The translations under genes were made by a program, and so were the position numbers. Source: Chloroflexota bacterium (lineage in GTDB: Bacteria > Chloroflexota > Dehalococcoidia > Tepidiformales > Tepidiformaceae). Taken from it: a stretch of DNA of 35,149 nucleotides. The notes beneath the pieces were generated by a model. It saw only the letters and a program-made list of their open reading frames with translations, was not told where the DNA came from and did no database searches. Numbering within the stretch: the first letter of the stretch is position 1; every line of letters begins with the position of its first letter. This document shows positions 1 through 6,914 of this stretch, piece after piece. Where the stretch lies: contig JAPPAK010000004.1 of the NCBI GenBank assembly GCA_026705605.1, positions 1 through 35,149 on the forward strand. Reading direction: 5' to 3'.

Positions 1-1118
1 GGCGCATCGTGCAGGTGCTGGGCAACCTGCTGTCCAACGCCGCCCGGCACTCCCCGGAGTCGTCGGTGATCCAGGTGACCGCCGTACGGGATGGCGTGCA
101 CGTCGCGGTCTCGGTGACGAACGAGGGACAGGGCATCCCGGCGGAGAGCCTGCCGCAGTTGTTCAGGAAGTTCTCGAGGGCCCAGGCCAAGGAGCAGGAA
201 GGGGACACAGGCCTCGGCCTGGCCATCTGCAAGGGCATCGTGGAGGCGCACGGCGGCCGCATCTGGGCCGAGAGCGACGGCCCGGGTCTGGGCGCGCGCT
301 TCACCTTCACCCTTCCCTCCGTGGAGGAAACCGGGAGCGGCCCTTCCGGAGCGCTCCCGGCCATCCAGCACCCGCCCGCCTCGCGGCGCGGGCAGGGGAA
401 GGCGGAGGAACGCGTGCGCGTGCTCGCCGTGGACGACGACCCCAACGACCTCCGCTACGTGCGCGACGCCCTCGTCGAGGCTGGGTACACGCCGCTGGTG
501 GCCGGGGACGCGCGCGAGGCGCTCGGCCTGATGGAGACGGAGCGGCCGGACCTGGCGCTGCTGGACCTGATGCTGCCGGGTACGAACGGCATCGAGTTGA
601 TGCGGGACATCCTGAAGAGAGTGGACGTGCCCGTCATCTTCCTGTCCGCCTACGGTGGCGACGAGCTCGTTACCCAGGCTCTCGAGATGGGCGCCGTCGA
701 CTACGTGGCCAAGCCGTTCTCGCCGACGGAGCTCGCGGCGCGGATCCGGGCGGCCCTGCGCCGGCGCGTGGCGGACGAGCCGGCGGAGCCGTACGTGCTC
801 GGCGACCTGTCCATCGACTACGCCGAGCGCCGCGTGACGCTCGCCGGCCGGCCGGTGCAGCTGACCGCGACGGAGTACGCGCTGCTCGCCGAGCTGGCGG
901 CCAACGGCGGCAGGGTGCTGACCTACGAGCACCTGCTGGAGCGGGTCTGGGGCGAGAAGGGCGACGGCGACGTGCGCCCCATGCGCACCATCGTCAGCAA
1001 GCTCCGCCGCAAGCTGGGCGAAAACGCCGACAACCCCCGCTACATCTTCACCGAGCCCCGCGTCGGCTTCCGCATGCCCAGGGGGAGGGCACCGGACGGG
1101 GAGCCCGCAGGTTCCTGA
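1..1118 (+). CDS. Hybrid histidine kinase - response regulator - winged-helix protein, 3' part
   Basis: The open frame enters from the left edge (codons in phase with position 3), so the true start lies outside the window. In order it encodes a HATPase_c domain (about nt 3-330: N box NLLSNAARH, G1 box NEGQGIP, F box FRKFSR, G2 box GLGLAI), a receiver domain (about nt 411-770: acidic pocket VDDDPND, phospho-acceptor Asp codon 564-566 in LLDLMLPG, conserved Lys in VAKPFSP), and an OmpR/PhoB winged helix (about nt 787-1080, with TATEYALL and MRTIVSKLRRKLG). It therefore places a sensor kinase, its receiver and a DNA-binding output in one chain, so signal input and transcription output need no separate regulator. 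The order is visible in the sequence; the promoter it controls is unknown. A broken copy of its 3' end lies about 300 bp downstream. Confidence 0.9.
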   Translation, partial: RIVQVLGNLLSNAARHSPESSVIQVTAVRDGVHVAVSVTNEGQGIPAESLPQLFRKFSRAQAKEQEGDTGLGLAICKGIVEAHGGRIWAESDGPGLGARFTFTLPSVEETGSGPSGALPAIQHPPASRRGQGKAEERVRVLAVDDDPNDLRYVRDALVEAGYTPLVAGDAREALGLMETERPDLALLDLMLPGTNGIELMRDILKRVDVPVIFLSAYGGDELVTQALEMGAVDYVAKPFSPTELAARIRAALRRRVADEPAEPYVLGDLSIDYAERRVTLAGRPVQLTATEYALLAELAANGGRVLTYEHLLERVWGEKGDGDVRPMRTIVSKLRRKLGENADNPRYIFTEPRVGFRMPRGRAPDGEPAGS

Positions 1119-1369
1119 GCTGGAGAAACGCCCACGGCCAGCCTCCCGAACTCCTTAGCGCTTGAAACCCGACTGAGCTCATGCCGGGAGCCGTCGGTCG
1201 ATCCGGGGAAGTCGACACGCGCCTTCGAGGCCGCCTGCTCCAGGCGCTCGCGCCGCTCCTTGTGCTCGCGCGCGGCAGCACGTCGCTGATGTCCAGTTCC
1301 GTCGTCACCATGAGGTGCTAGAGGCGGTCCAGCCGGGGGCGCTTCTTCGCGCCGTCCTGCACGTAGACC
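1119..1369. other. Non-coding or decayed stretch with a possible minus-strand coding relic
   Basis: No intact gene is visible. Read on the minus strand from about 1370 to 1110, two frames joined by one shift give a protein-like, charged sequence (QDGAKKRPRLDRL, then a stop, TTELDISDVL, then after the shift KERRERLEQAASKARVDFPG). The internal stop and the frameshift mean that, if it ever was a gene, it is now broken. I do not recognise the family. Confidence 0.3.
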
Positions 1370-1546
1370 CCCTCCTACCTGCACCTGTTGGAGCAGGTCT
1401 GGCCGAGAAGCGCACCGGCGACGTGCGCCGCATGCGTACCATCGTGAGCAAGCTCCGCCGCCCGCTACATCTTCACCACGCCCCACGTCGACTTCCGCAT
1501 GCCCAGGCCGGCGGAGCCGGACCAGGAGGCGGGCGCGGGTGCGTGA
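1370..1546 (+). pseudogene. Relic of a response-regulator winged-helix 3' end
   Basis: Nucleotides 1380-1508 match the 3' end of the upstream hybrid kinase gene (about 930-1082) almost base for base. Shared stretches include the DNA for HLLEQVW, MRTIVSKLRR, YIFT and FRMPR. The copy has lost about 26 bp between the Arg-Arg codons and the RYIF codons, which throws it out of frame, and has several substitutions. After the deletion the restored frame runs to a TGA at 1544-1546. There is no receiver or kinase part. It is either a partial tandem duplication or the remains of a second paralogue. Confidence 0.75.
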
Positions 1547-1990
1547 GGGGGCGACTCTCCCTAGTCTCCGACGCCTCGCGGATCGGCCAACCGAGCCCAT
1601 CCAGGTCGCCTGCATGGCCTACCGGAAGAAGCTTGTGGCGACGCGCTCTTGCTGGTGCGCAGGAGCTGCGTCCTAGTGCCGTCCTCGTTGCGTACCTGCG
1701 CTCATCTCGCGCCGCGGCCTCGTCGAGCAGATGCCCGCTAGGCTCAGCTTGATGAGCGCGCCCGAGGGCGGCACCAGGGGTCGTGACGGCGCTAGGCCTT
1801 CGTCCCATGCCTGTGAAGCTAAGCCGTGGTGCTTCCGAGACGTCAGCGACGTTCTCTGCCCGTCGTCGTGCGCAGGCTGTGCACTAGGCCCGTCTACGCG
1901 TCCGTGCCCCATGTGACACGAACCCTAAGCAGGTGCTCTACTGGATGTGGTCCACGAGGCTCGTCGGACCTAACCGCTTGGGAGTTTCTC
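1547..1990. other. Gene-free stretch before the first MBL gene
   Basis: I see no convincing coding sequence, RNA gene or repeat here. The frame of the following MBL gene is open back to about 1826, but that upstream part has no family resemblance and is separated from the MBL domain by a good TTG start with its own ribosome binding site at 1981-1991. Confidence 0.4.
1981..1984 (+). promoter_or_regulatory. Ribosome binding site that fixes a TTG start
   Basis: GGAG lies 6 nt before the TTG at 1991. The MBL fold begins immediately after this TTG (ATTIHFIDVGQGN), so this site decides the start over the longer open frame upstream. Confidence 0.55.
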
Positions 1991-2839
1991 TTGGCAACCA
2001 CCATCCACTTCATCGACGTCGGTCAGGGCAACATGGTGCTGGTTCAGTGTTCCGACGGCACCAACTTCGTTGTGGACTGTAACATTACCGACGCCAACAA
2101 GGACCGCGTCCTGAACTATGTGGCAAAACAGATTGGCAAAGCGGGTAGACTGCATGCATTCATCTGTACTCATCGGGACGCCGACCACATGAGGGGCGTA
2201 CGCGCATTGCATACCCGCTTCCCCATCGGGAGCGTTTGGGACAGCGGGTACCCCGGCACGACCACCGACAGCGACGAGTACCAAGCCTACATGCAACTAC
2301 GCAGGGACTTAGGCAGCAAGGTGATCGATAAGAAAACCAAGCACGACTACGGGTACACACGACTCCGTTACTTCAGTGCCAAAGACGACAGGTTGCCGAA
2401 GAATGCCAATGATCAGGGCATTGTGGTCAAGGTAGAAGAATTGAACCTTGCCAAGTCGAAGGCCCTGAGCAGCACGATCCTGACCGGTGATGGGAGTTAC
2501 GCAACGTGGAAGGACGGGATAATGAAGGACTACAGCAAGGATGACGTGTCCTGCAGCATCCTCATGGCGGCCCACCACGGCTCCCTGGATTTCTTCGACG
2601 ATCCCAACGACAGCCGTCACTACTACACAAGCCACATAAAGGCGATAGAACCCGCGATGGTGGTTGTGTCGGTGGGGGATAACAACTTCGGCCATCCGGA
2701 CAGCAAAGCTTTGGAACTCTACCGGAAGTACGCCACAGGATCCGACAAGGGCAATAAAGTCTTCAGGACGGACCGACAACACAGCATGAAGCTCGTTCTC
2801 AAGTCTGGCGGAGGCTGGAATCTCAGCAGCAACCAGTAG
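1991..2839 (+). CDS. ComEC/Rec2-type metallo-beta-lactamase-fold hydrolase (MBL-1)
   Basis: The 282-residue product is a free-standing MBL domain of the kind found at the C-terminus of ComEC. It opens with the family's first strand (FIDVGQGN), then the metal-binding motif H61-R-D63-A-D65-H66, the ligand-bearing loop LTGDGS, the pair H195-H196-G-S and a final GHPD. ComEC-type domains use HxDxDH rather than HxHxDH and are usually considered nucleases or phosphodiesterases; the substrate here is unknown. There is no signal peptide or TM segment, so it should be cytoplasmic. The next gene starts on the base after its stop (TAGATG), which argues for coupled translation with the four-TM protein. 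Codon use looks more AT-rich than in the flanking genes, consistent with transfer. Confidence 0.85.
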   Translation: MATTIHFIDVGQGNMVLVQCSDGTNFVVDCNITDANKDRVLNYVAKQIGKAGRLHAFICTHRDADHMRGVRALHTRFPIGSVWDSGYPGTTTDSDEYQAYMQLRRDLGSKVIDKKTKHDYGYTRLRYFSAKDDRLPKNANDQGIVVKVEELNLAKSKALSSTILTGDGSYATWKDGIMKDYSKDDVSCSILMAAHHGSLDFFDDPNDSRHYYTSHIKAIEPAMVVVSVGDNNFGHPDSKALELYRKYATGSDKGNKVFRTDRQHSMKLVLKSGGGWNLSSNQ

Positions 2840-3601
2840 ATGTCGCCATTCGCCGACCTCTATACCTTCCGTGCCCGCATTCAACCGGCGCTCGCCGTCG
2901 CCTTGCCGCTGGGGTTCTTCATGTTTGCTGTCCTTCCAGGCAATCACTTCTTCGTGACGGCGTTCTTTGGGCTCTTGAGTGCAGCTGGCGGGACAGCCGT
3001 CCTTGCCCAGATGGGGCGTGATCGCGGGCGCAGAAAACAAGGCGAACTTTGGGACAGGTGGGGTGGTGCGCCAACAACGCGCTTGCTCCGGCATCGACGG
3101 ATTCCCGGCGACATCACCATGTCGTCCGAGTTGCGCCGGCGAGTCGAGGAGTGGTGGAGTCAACCGCTTCCCACCGACCTAGACGAGGTGGCCGATGCCG
3201 AGTCGGCTGATGCTCGATACGAGGAAGTCACGCTGGCTCTCATTGCGGCCACCCGCGACAAGTCACGGTTCCCGTTGGTCTTTGCCGAGAACGCAAACTA
3301 CGGGTTCAGGCGCAATATGTGGGGGCTTAAACCGTGGGGATTGGCCACTGCGGCCTCACTCGCCCTGGTTGCGTGGACGTTGTTCGCGCTAACCGTTTGG
3401 GGACGGCCTTGGCCGGACCCGTGGTGGGACGTCCTGGTCAACCCCGACAGCACCGCCGTGATCCGGCTTGCGGTCGCGGTCGCCAATTCAGCCTTCGCAG
3501 TTTTCTGGTTGTTGTGGGTGAAGCCATCGTGGATCAAGCTTGTGGCCGAGGCATACGCGATGCAACTCATGGAATCGGTGCGGTCGCTGGGAAGGGACTG
3601 A
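2840..3601 (+). CDS. Four-TM membrane protein paired with MBL-1
   Basis: The 253-residue protein starts directly after the MBL-1 stop codon. It has two hydrophobic helices near residues 14-56, a charged cytoplasmic-looking middle of about 110 residues (RRRVEEWWSQPL, DEVADAESADARYEE), and two more helices near 170-192 and 208-232. I do not recognise a named family. A 2+2 TM layout with a soluble middle resembles the pore-forming 4TM effectors of bacterial conflict systems, but this is a likeness of architecture only. The tight junction with an MBL hydrolase suggests a two-gene unit in which the MBL protein senses or controls and this protein acts on the membrane; that is inference. Confidence 0.8.
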   Translation: MSPFADLYTFRARIQPALAVALPLGFFMFAVLPGNHFFVTAFFGLLSAAGGTAVLAQMGRDRGRRKQGELWDRWGGAPTTRLLRHRRIPGDITMSSELRRRVEEWWSQPLPTDLDEVADAESADARYEEVTLALIAATRDKSRFPLVFAENANYGFRRNMWGLKPWGLATAASLALVAWTLFALTVWGRPWPDPWWDVLVNPDSTAVIRLAVAVANSAFAVFWLLWVKPSWIKLVAEAYAMQLMESVRSLGRD

Positions 3602-3655
3602 CCAACGCCATCCCGGCCACTACACGGAGCGAAGGTGCCATGCTAGGGACTGCTC

Positions 3656-3730
3656 ATGGATGACTCGCGCGTTAGCTATTGGCTGGACCGGAGGGCGAGG
3701 GCGGTCGTCGGAAATGGGTACGGGTCGTGA
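3656..3730 (+). CDS. Possible 24-residue leader ORF before MBL-2
   Basis: An ATG at 3656 preceded by AGGGA opens a 24-codon frame (MDDSRVSYWLDRRARAV...) whose TGA (3728-3730) overlaps the GTG start of MBL-2 as GTGA. The 4-nt overlap is the classic arrangement of coupled translation and would explain the weak ribosome binding site of MBL-2. It may equally be chance in a GC-rich gap. Confidence 0.25.
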   Translation: MDDSRVSYWLDRRARAVVGNGYGS

Positions 3731-4530
3731 GACTCTGGATCTTCGATGTCGAACACGGCTCCTGCGCCTGCTTGATCACGGCCGCGGGAGAGGTTGTCCT
3801 CTTCGACTGCGGCACGAACACCACGACCGGATTCACGCCGAGCCAGTGGCTCCGCGACAACGGGTACGGGCGAGTGGACCAACTGGTGATCAGTCACTTT
3901 GATGCTGACCACGTAGCGGATGCACACAATCTCGGGGCATCCCTACATGTGCGATCGATCCTGAGAAACACTGGCAGGAGTGCTCGGCAGATTCGGGGAG
4001 ACAAGGACGCCCGCGGAGGGCTACCTGCGGGCTTGGATGCCGCGCTCAGTCTCCACGAGTCGTACGTTCTCCCCATGGGCGAACCGCTGTCCGTCGCGAT
4101 ATCGACCTACTGCAATACACCGCCTGCGTTCAGTGACCAGAATAACCTCAGTCTGGTTGCGATTCTGCAGATTGCCGGGATGAGAACGGTATTCCCTGGT
4201 GACCTCGAAGCCGCGGGCTGGGGTCAACTTCTCACCAACGCCGGTTTCCGGAGTGATCTGAATGGGGTGGATTTCTTCGTCGCGTCGCACCACGGCCGGC
4301 GCAGCGGCTTCACGCCAGAGATATTCGCGGGCGGACTTCCCCAGCCGCATCTCTGCCTGATTTCTGACAAGTCTGTGTACGAGGAAAACCCTCCCGACTA
4401 CGGTCCCTATGCGTCCGGTATGCACTTCGGAGGTCAGTTGCGACGTGTCCTGACTACCCGGCGTGACGGCAGCATCCTTATCGAACTCAGCAATGGACAA
4501 GTCACGGTGTGGCGCGGCTTGACCCCGTAG
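3727..4530 (+). CDS. ComEC/Rec2-type metallo-beta-lactamase-fold hydrolase (MBL-2)
   Basis: From the GTG at 3727 the product is 267 residues and starts right at the first strand of the fold (MRLWIFDVEHGSCACL). Metal-site motifs are S-H57-F-D59-A-D61-H62, FPGDLEAAGW and SHHGRRSG. It is clearly the same superfamily as MBL-1 but diverged: the fourth motif is HHGR rather than HHGS, and a GMHFGG segment takes the place of GHPD. A TTG at 3679 would add 16 residues with no family resemblance. No TM segments are present. The next gene on the strand, 230 bp on, is a membrane-anchored pentapeptide-repeat protein, so the order MBL then membrane protein recurs. Function and substrate are unknown. Confidence 0.82.
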   Translation: MRLWIFDVEHGSCACLITAAGEVVLFDCGTNTTTGFTPSQWLRDNGYGRVDQLVISHFDADHVADAHNLGASLHVRSILRNTGRSARQIRGDKDARGGLPAGLDAALSLHESYVLPMGEPLSVAISTYCNTPPAFSDQNNLSLVAILQIAGMRTVFPGDLEAAGWGQLLTNAGFRSDLNGVDFFVASHHGRRSGFTPEIFAGGLPQPHLCLISDKSVYEENPPDYGPYASGMHFGGQLRRVLTTRRDGSILIELSNGQVTVWRGLTP

Positions 4531-4750
4531 ACCATGCGCTCCAAACCCGGGAATGACGGGCAGGCCCCAAGTCCGCTTGTGAAGGTCTTGCAGCAGGTGG
4601 CACTGTCTTGCCGCTCCAGGGCCATAGCGCCCTTGTGGCGCCCGTTGGCGCCTCACCGGGGTCATCAGGGGTTCACGGTTGACACCTCTCGTATGGGGGA
4701 AGTGGAGCCTGCTTGAAGGCCGGGCGGATCCGACGCGCACCCGGATCCCC

Positions 4751-4756
4751 TACAGT
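4751..4756 (+). promoter_or_regulatory. Candidate -10 element TACAGT, possible leaderless start
   Basis: TACAGT ends 6 nt before the ATG at 4763, so transcription would begin at or next to the start codon. No Shine-Dalgarno sequence precedes that ATG. The same hexamer stands upstream of the genes starting at 6915 and 20777. No clear -35 box is seen. Confidence 0.3.
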
Positions 4757-4762
4757 CGCATC

Positions 4763-5965
4763 ATGCGCAACCGAGTCAGCCACGCGAGCAGGTGGCTCTC
4801 GACAGCCAGAGATCGCCGACCTCGCGCGAGCGTCGTGGCCCGGTGGATGGGGTGGGGTGCCGTCGCCACGGCTGTCGTGCTCGGCATCTTTGCAGCATTC
4901 TTCCTGCTACCGCCTCTGATCGCGCCCGAACTCGCTGACGCACAGGACCAGTTCGAGGTTCGGGATCGGGCGCGACTCACGATCGCGACCATCATCGGCG
5001 GCGTGATACTGCTGGTCAGTCTGTGGGTGAACTGGCGTCGCGTCAGCGCGCTGGAGAAACAGGTCGCTACCGCGCAGCTCGGGCAGATAACCGAGCGGTT
5101 CACGAGGGCGATCGATCAGCTGGGCGCGGTGCGATCCCACAACGTGGTGGCACCCGAGATCCGTGCGGGTGGTGTTCGCTCCCTCGAGCGAATCGCCGGA
5201 GAGTCCGAGGATGACTTCTGGCCGATACTGGACATCCTGAGCGCCTACCTCCGTTCGCAGAGCCGCAATCCTGACAAAGAGGAATGGGTGTTGCTTGGGG
5301 AGCAGGCACAGGAGACTCGCTACCGGATGGACGTGGCCTTCGCGATCGAAGCGATCACGCGTCTGTGGCCCACGAAACGAACGGTGAGCCACAGGCCGCT
5401 CAACCTCGTGGGCGCATACGTGCCGCGGCTCATGCTCAGAGAGAAGTACCTCCAAGGCGCAGAGCTGACCCGGGCACACCTCAAGGAAGCCGACTTGGGC
5501 GGCAGTAATCTCGAAGGAGCGAGTCTCGACGGGGCAAACCTCGAGGGCGCTCTCTTAGGAGGCGCAAGACTATGGGCCGCGAGCCTCGCAGGTGCGAACC
5601 TTGGTGGCGCGAACCTGGTACGCGCGAACCTCCAGGGGGCGTTTCTCCGAGAGGCTGATCTTGACGGCGCAATGGTCTGGGGAGCGACCCTCGAGAGTGC
5701 GAATGTGAGTCTCGCGAATCTGCAGCACGCGGACCTCGGGTCGGTGAATGCCTACGGAGCCAATTTTGCGGGCGCGAATCTCCATGGCGCGAATCTCCGG
5801 CGCGCGAGACTCCGGGATGCGAACCTTCGGGACACCGATCTCCGAAACGCGGACCTGCGCGAGGCCGACCTCCGCGGCGCGAGCTTCGACGGCGCCAACC
5901 ATGGCGAACAGACATGGTGGCCGGAAGGGTTCGACCCGGCCGCCAATCCCGAGCGATCCGACTGA
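4763..5965 (+). CDS. Two-TM pentapeptide-repeat protein
   Basis: The 400-residue product has two hydrophobic helices (about residues 30-52 and 72-92, the second ending VSLWVNWRR), then a helical region with a coiled-coil start (SALEKQVATAQLGQ, ITERFTRAIDQLG), and from about residue 212 to 385 a pentapeptide-repeat domain of the A(D/N)LXX type (LTRAHLKEADLGGSNLEGAS, ANLHGANLRRARLRDANLRD). Such repeats form a right-handed quadrilateral beta-helix, a scaffold or DNA mimic. The membrane anchor and cytoplasmic beta-helix are typical of widespread pentapeptide proteins of unknown function. The ATG at 4763 is chosen because the charged N-terminus and first TM follow it. It follows MBL-2 in the same direction with a 232-bp gap, so membership in one transcription unit is possible but not shown. 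Confidence 0.85.
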   Translation: MRNRVSHASRWLSTARDRRPRASVVARWMGWGAVATAVVLGIFAAFFLLPPLIAPELADAQDQFEVRDRARLTIATIIGGVILLVSLWVNWRRVSALEKQVATAQLGQITERFTRAIDQLGAVRSHNVVAPEIRAGGVRSLERIAGESEDDFWPILDILSAYLRSQSRNPDKEEWVLLGEQAQETRYRMDVAFAIEAITRLWPTKRTVSHRPLNLVGAYVPRLMLREKYLQGAELTRAHLKEADLGGSNLEGASLDGANLEGALLGGARLWAASLAGANLGGANLVRANLQGAFLREADLDGAMVWGATLESANVSLANLQHADLGSVNAYGANFAGANLHGANLRRARLRDANLRDTDLRNADLREADLRGASFDGANHGEQTWWPEGFDPAANPERSD

Positions 5966-6034
5966 TTCGGGCGCGAGGTCGGGCTTCCGCTGTCGAGGCG
6001 GTACGATAGGAGAGGCCGCGCGGGAGGATCAGCC

Positions 6035-6308
6035 ATGACCACAACTGTGAAGGCCACGTACGCCAACGGCGTGTTCACGCTCCCAGGAGCCCGTCGACCT
6101 CGAGGAGGGCGCGGAGGTCATGGTCTCGATGGACGGCACGCCGCGTGAGTCGTCGGGGAGGGGGGAGGAAGGCGGAGCCTCCCTCCTGGACCTGATCGAG
6201 GAACTGCACACTTCGGCGCTCGTCGGTGAGCCTGACGACCGGCCCGCTGACCTCGCCGAGCACTACAAGCACTACCTGTATGGGCACCCGAAGGACGACG
6301 CTCCGTGA
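6035..6308 (+). pseudogene. AF2212/DUF104-type antitoxin, frameshifted
   Basis: A strong ribosome binding site (GGGAGGA) precedes the ATG at 6035. The first 17 codons read MTTTVKATYANGVFTLP, the start of a DUF104 antitoxin, which normally continues into EPVDLEEG. That continuation is present (EPVDLEEGAEVMVSMDG and on to the TGA at 6306-6308) but in the next frame; dropping one G at about 6086 would join them into a protein of about 90 residues. The C-terminal half keeps the acidic toxin-binding region (LLDLIEELHTS). It overlaps the PIN toxin start as GTGA. The break may be a real mutation, a programmed shift or a sequencing error. Confidence 0.75.
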
Positions 6309-6724
6309 GCCAGGTCTTCGCCGACACCGGGTACTGGGCCGCGCTGCAGGACAGTCGGGACAGGCTGCATGAGAGGGCACTCGCTCTGACGCGTGGGCTT
6401 GAATCTCGCCGCATTGTGACGACCCAGGTGGTGCTGGCCGAGGTTCTCAACATGTTTGGGAGCCGAGGAGAACAGCAGCGGCGCCTGGCCGGCGAGGTTG
6501 TCGAGCGAGCGGAGCGCAGTCTCGATGTCGAGATCGTGCCGCAGACGGACGCGCAGTTCCGCGCAACCTTGGAGCGCTACACCGAGCGGCCGGACCAGAC
6601 GTGGAGTCTCACGGATTGCGCCAGCTTCATCATCATGGAGGAGCGCGGCATCACCGATGCCCTCGCCCACGACCGCGACTTCGAGCAGGCTGGCTTCACC
6701 GCCCTGCTCCGCCAAAGCGATTGA
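6305..6724 (+). CDS. PIN-domain ribonuclease toxin (VapC-like)
   Basis: The 139-residue product has the PIN order of acidic residues: D7 (VFADTGYWAAL), E46 (VLAEVLNMF), D104 (SLTDCASF) and D123/D125 (AHDRDFEQAGF), which bind Mg/Mn for RNA cleavage. Length and motifs match VapC-like toxins that pair with DUF104 antitoxins. It starts with GTG overlapping the antitoxin stop by 4 nt, so its translation depends on ribosomes finishing the antitoxin frame. Because the antitoxin frame is interrupted upstream, either the toxin is poorly expressed or the shift is an artefact. All catalytic residues are intact, so the toxin itself should be active. Confidence 0.88.
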   Translation: MSQVFADTGYWAALQDSRDRLHERALALTRGLESRRIVTTQVVLAEVLNMFGSRGEQQRRLAGEVVERAERSLDVEIVPQTDAQFRATLERYTERPDQTWSLTDCASFIIMEERGITDALAHDRDFEQAGFTALLRQSD

Positions 6725-6813
6725 AGAGACTCCACGCGCATCGACCCACCCGCCGGCGGCGCCACGCGCCGCAAACGCTCCTGAGAGCACGGGCTACGAG
6801 TATGTTGCCTAGG

Positions 6814-6895
6814 GCTAGCCGATTCTGCTAAGGGGCGCTAGCGAGTCTGCACATCCCTTGATACAGTGAGTGGCCCGGTCAGGTGCTGGCCGGGC
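6814..6895 (+). promoter_or_regulatory. Candidate control region of the MBL-3/E2-E1-JAB-patatin operon
   Basis: Two identical palindromes GCTAGC lie at 6814-6819 and 6837-6842, 23 bp apart, roughly two helical turns. A candidate -10 hexamer TACAGT follows at 6862-6867, and a GCCCGG/CCGGGC inverted repeat (6873-6878 with 6890-6895) would sit at the 5' end of the transcript. The repeats are seen; a role as operator and leader hairpin is inference. Confidence 0.3.
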
Positions 6896-6900
6896 TTGCC

Positions 6901-6907
6901 AAGGGGG
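6901..6907 (+). promoter_or_regulatory. Ribosome binding site fixing the MBL-3 start
   Basis: AAGGGGG stands 7 nt before the ATG at 6915 and selects it over an in-frame GTG at 6870. Confidence 0.6.
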
Positions 6908-6914
6908 TGCGTGT

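Noticed and set aside
4679..4684. TTGACA as a -35 box for the pentapeptide gene
   Set aside because: No -10-like hexamer lies 16-18 bp downstream; the candidate TACAGT at 4751 is too far away.
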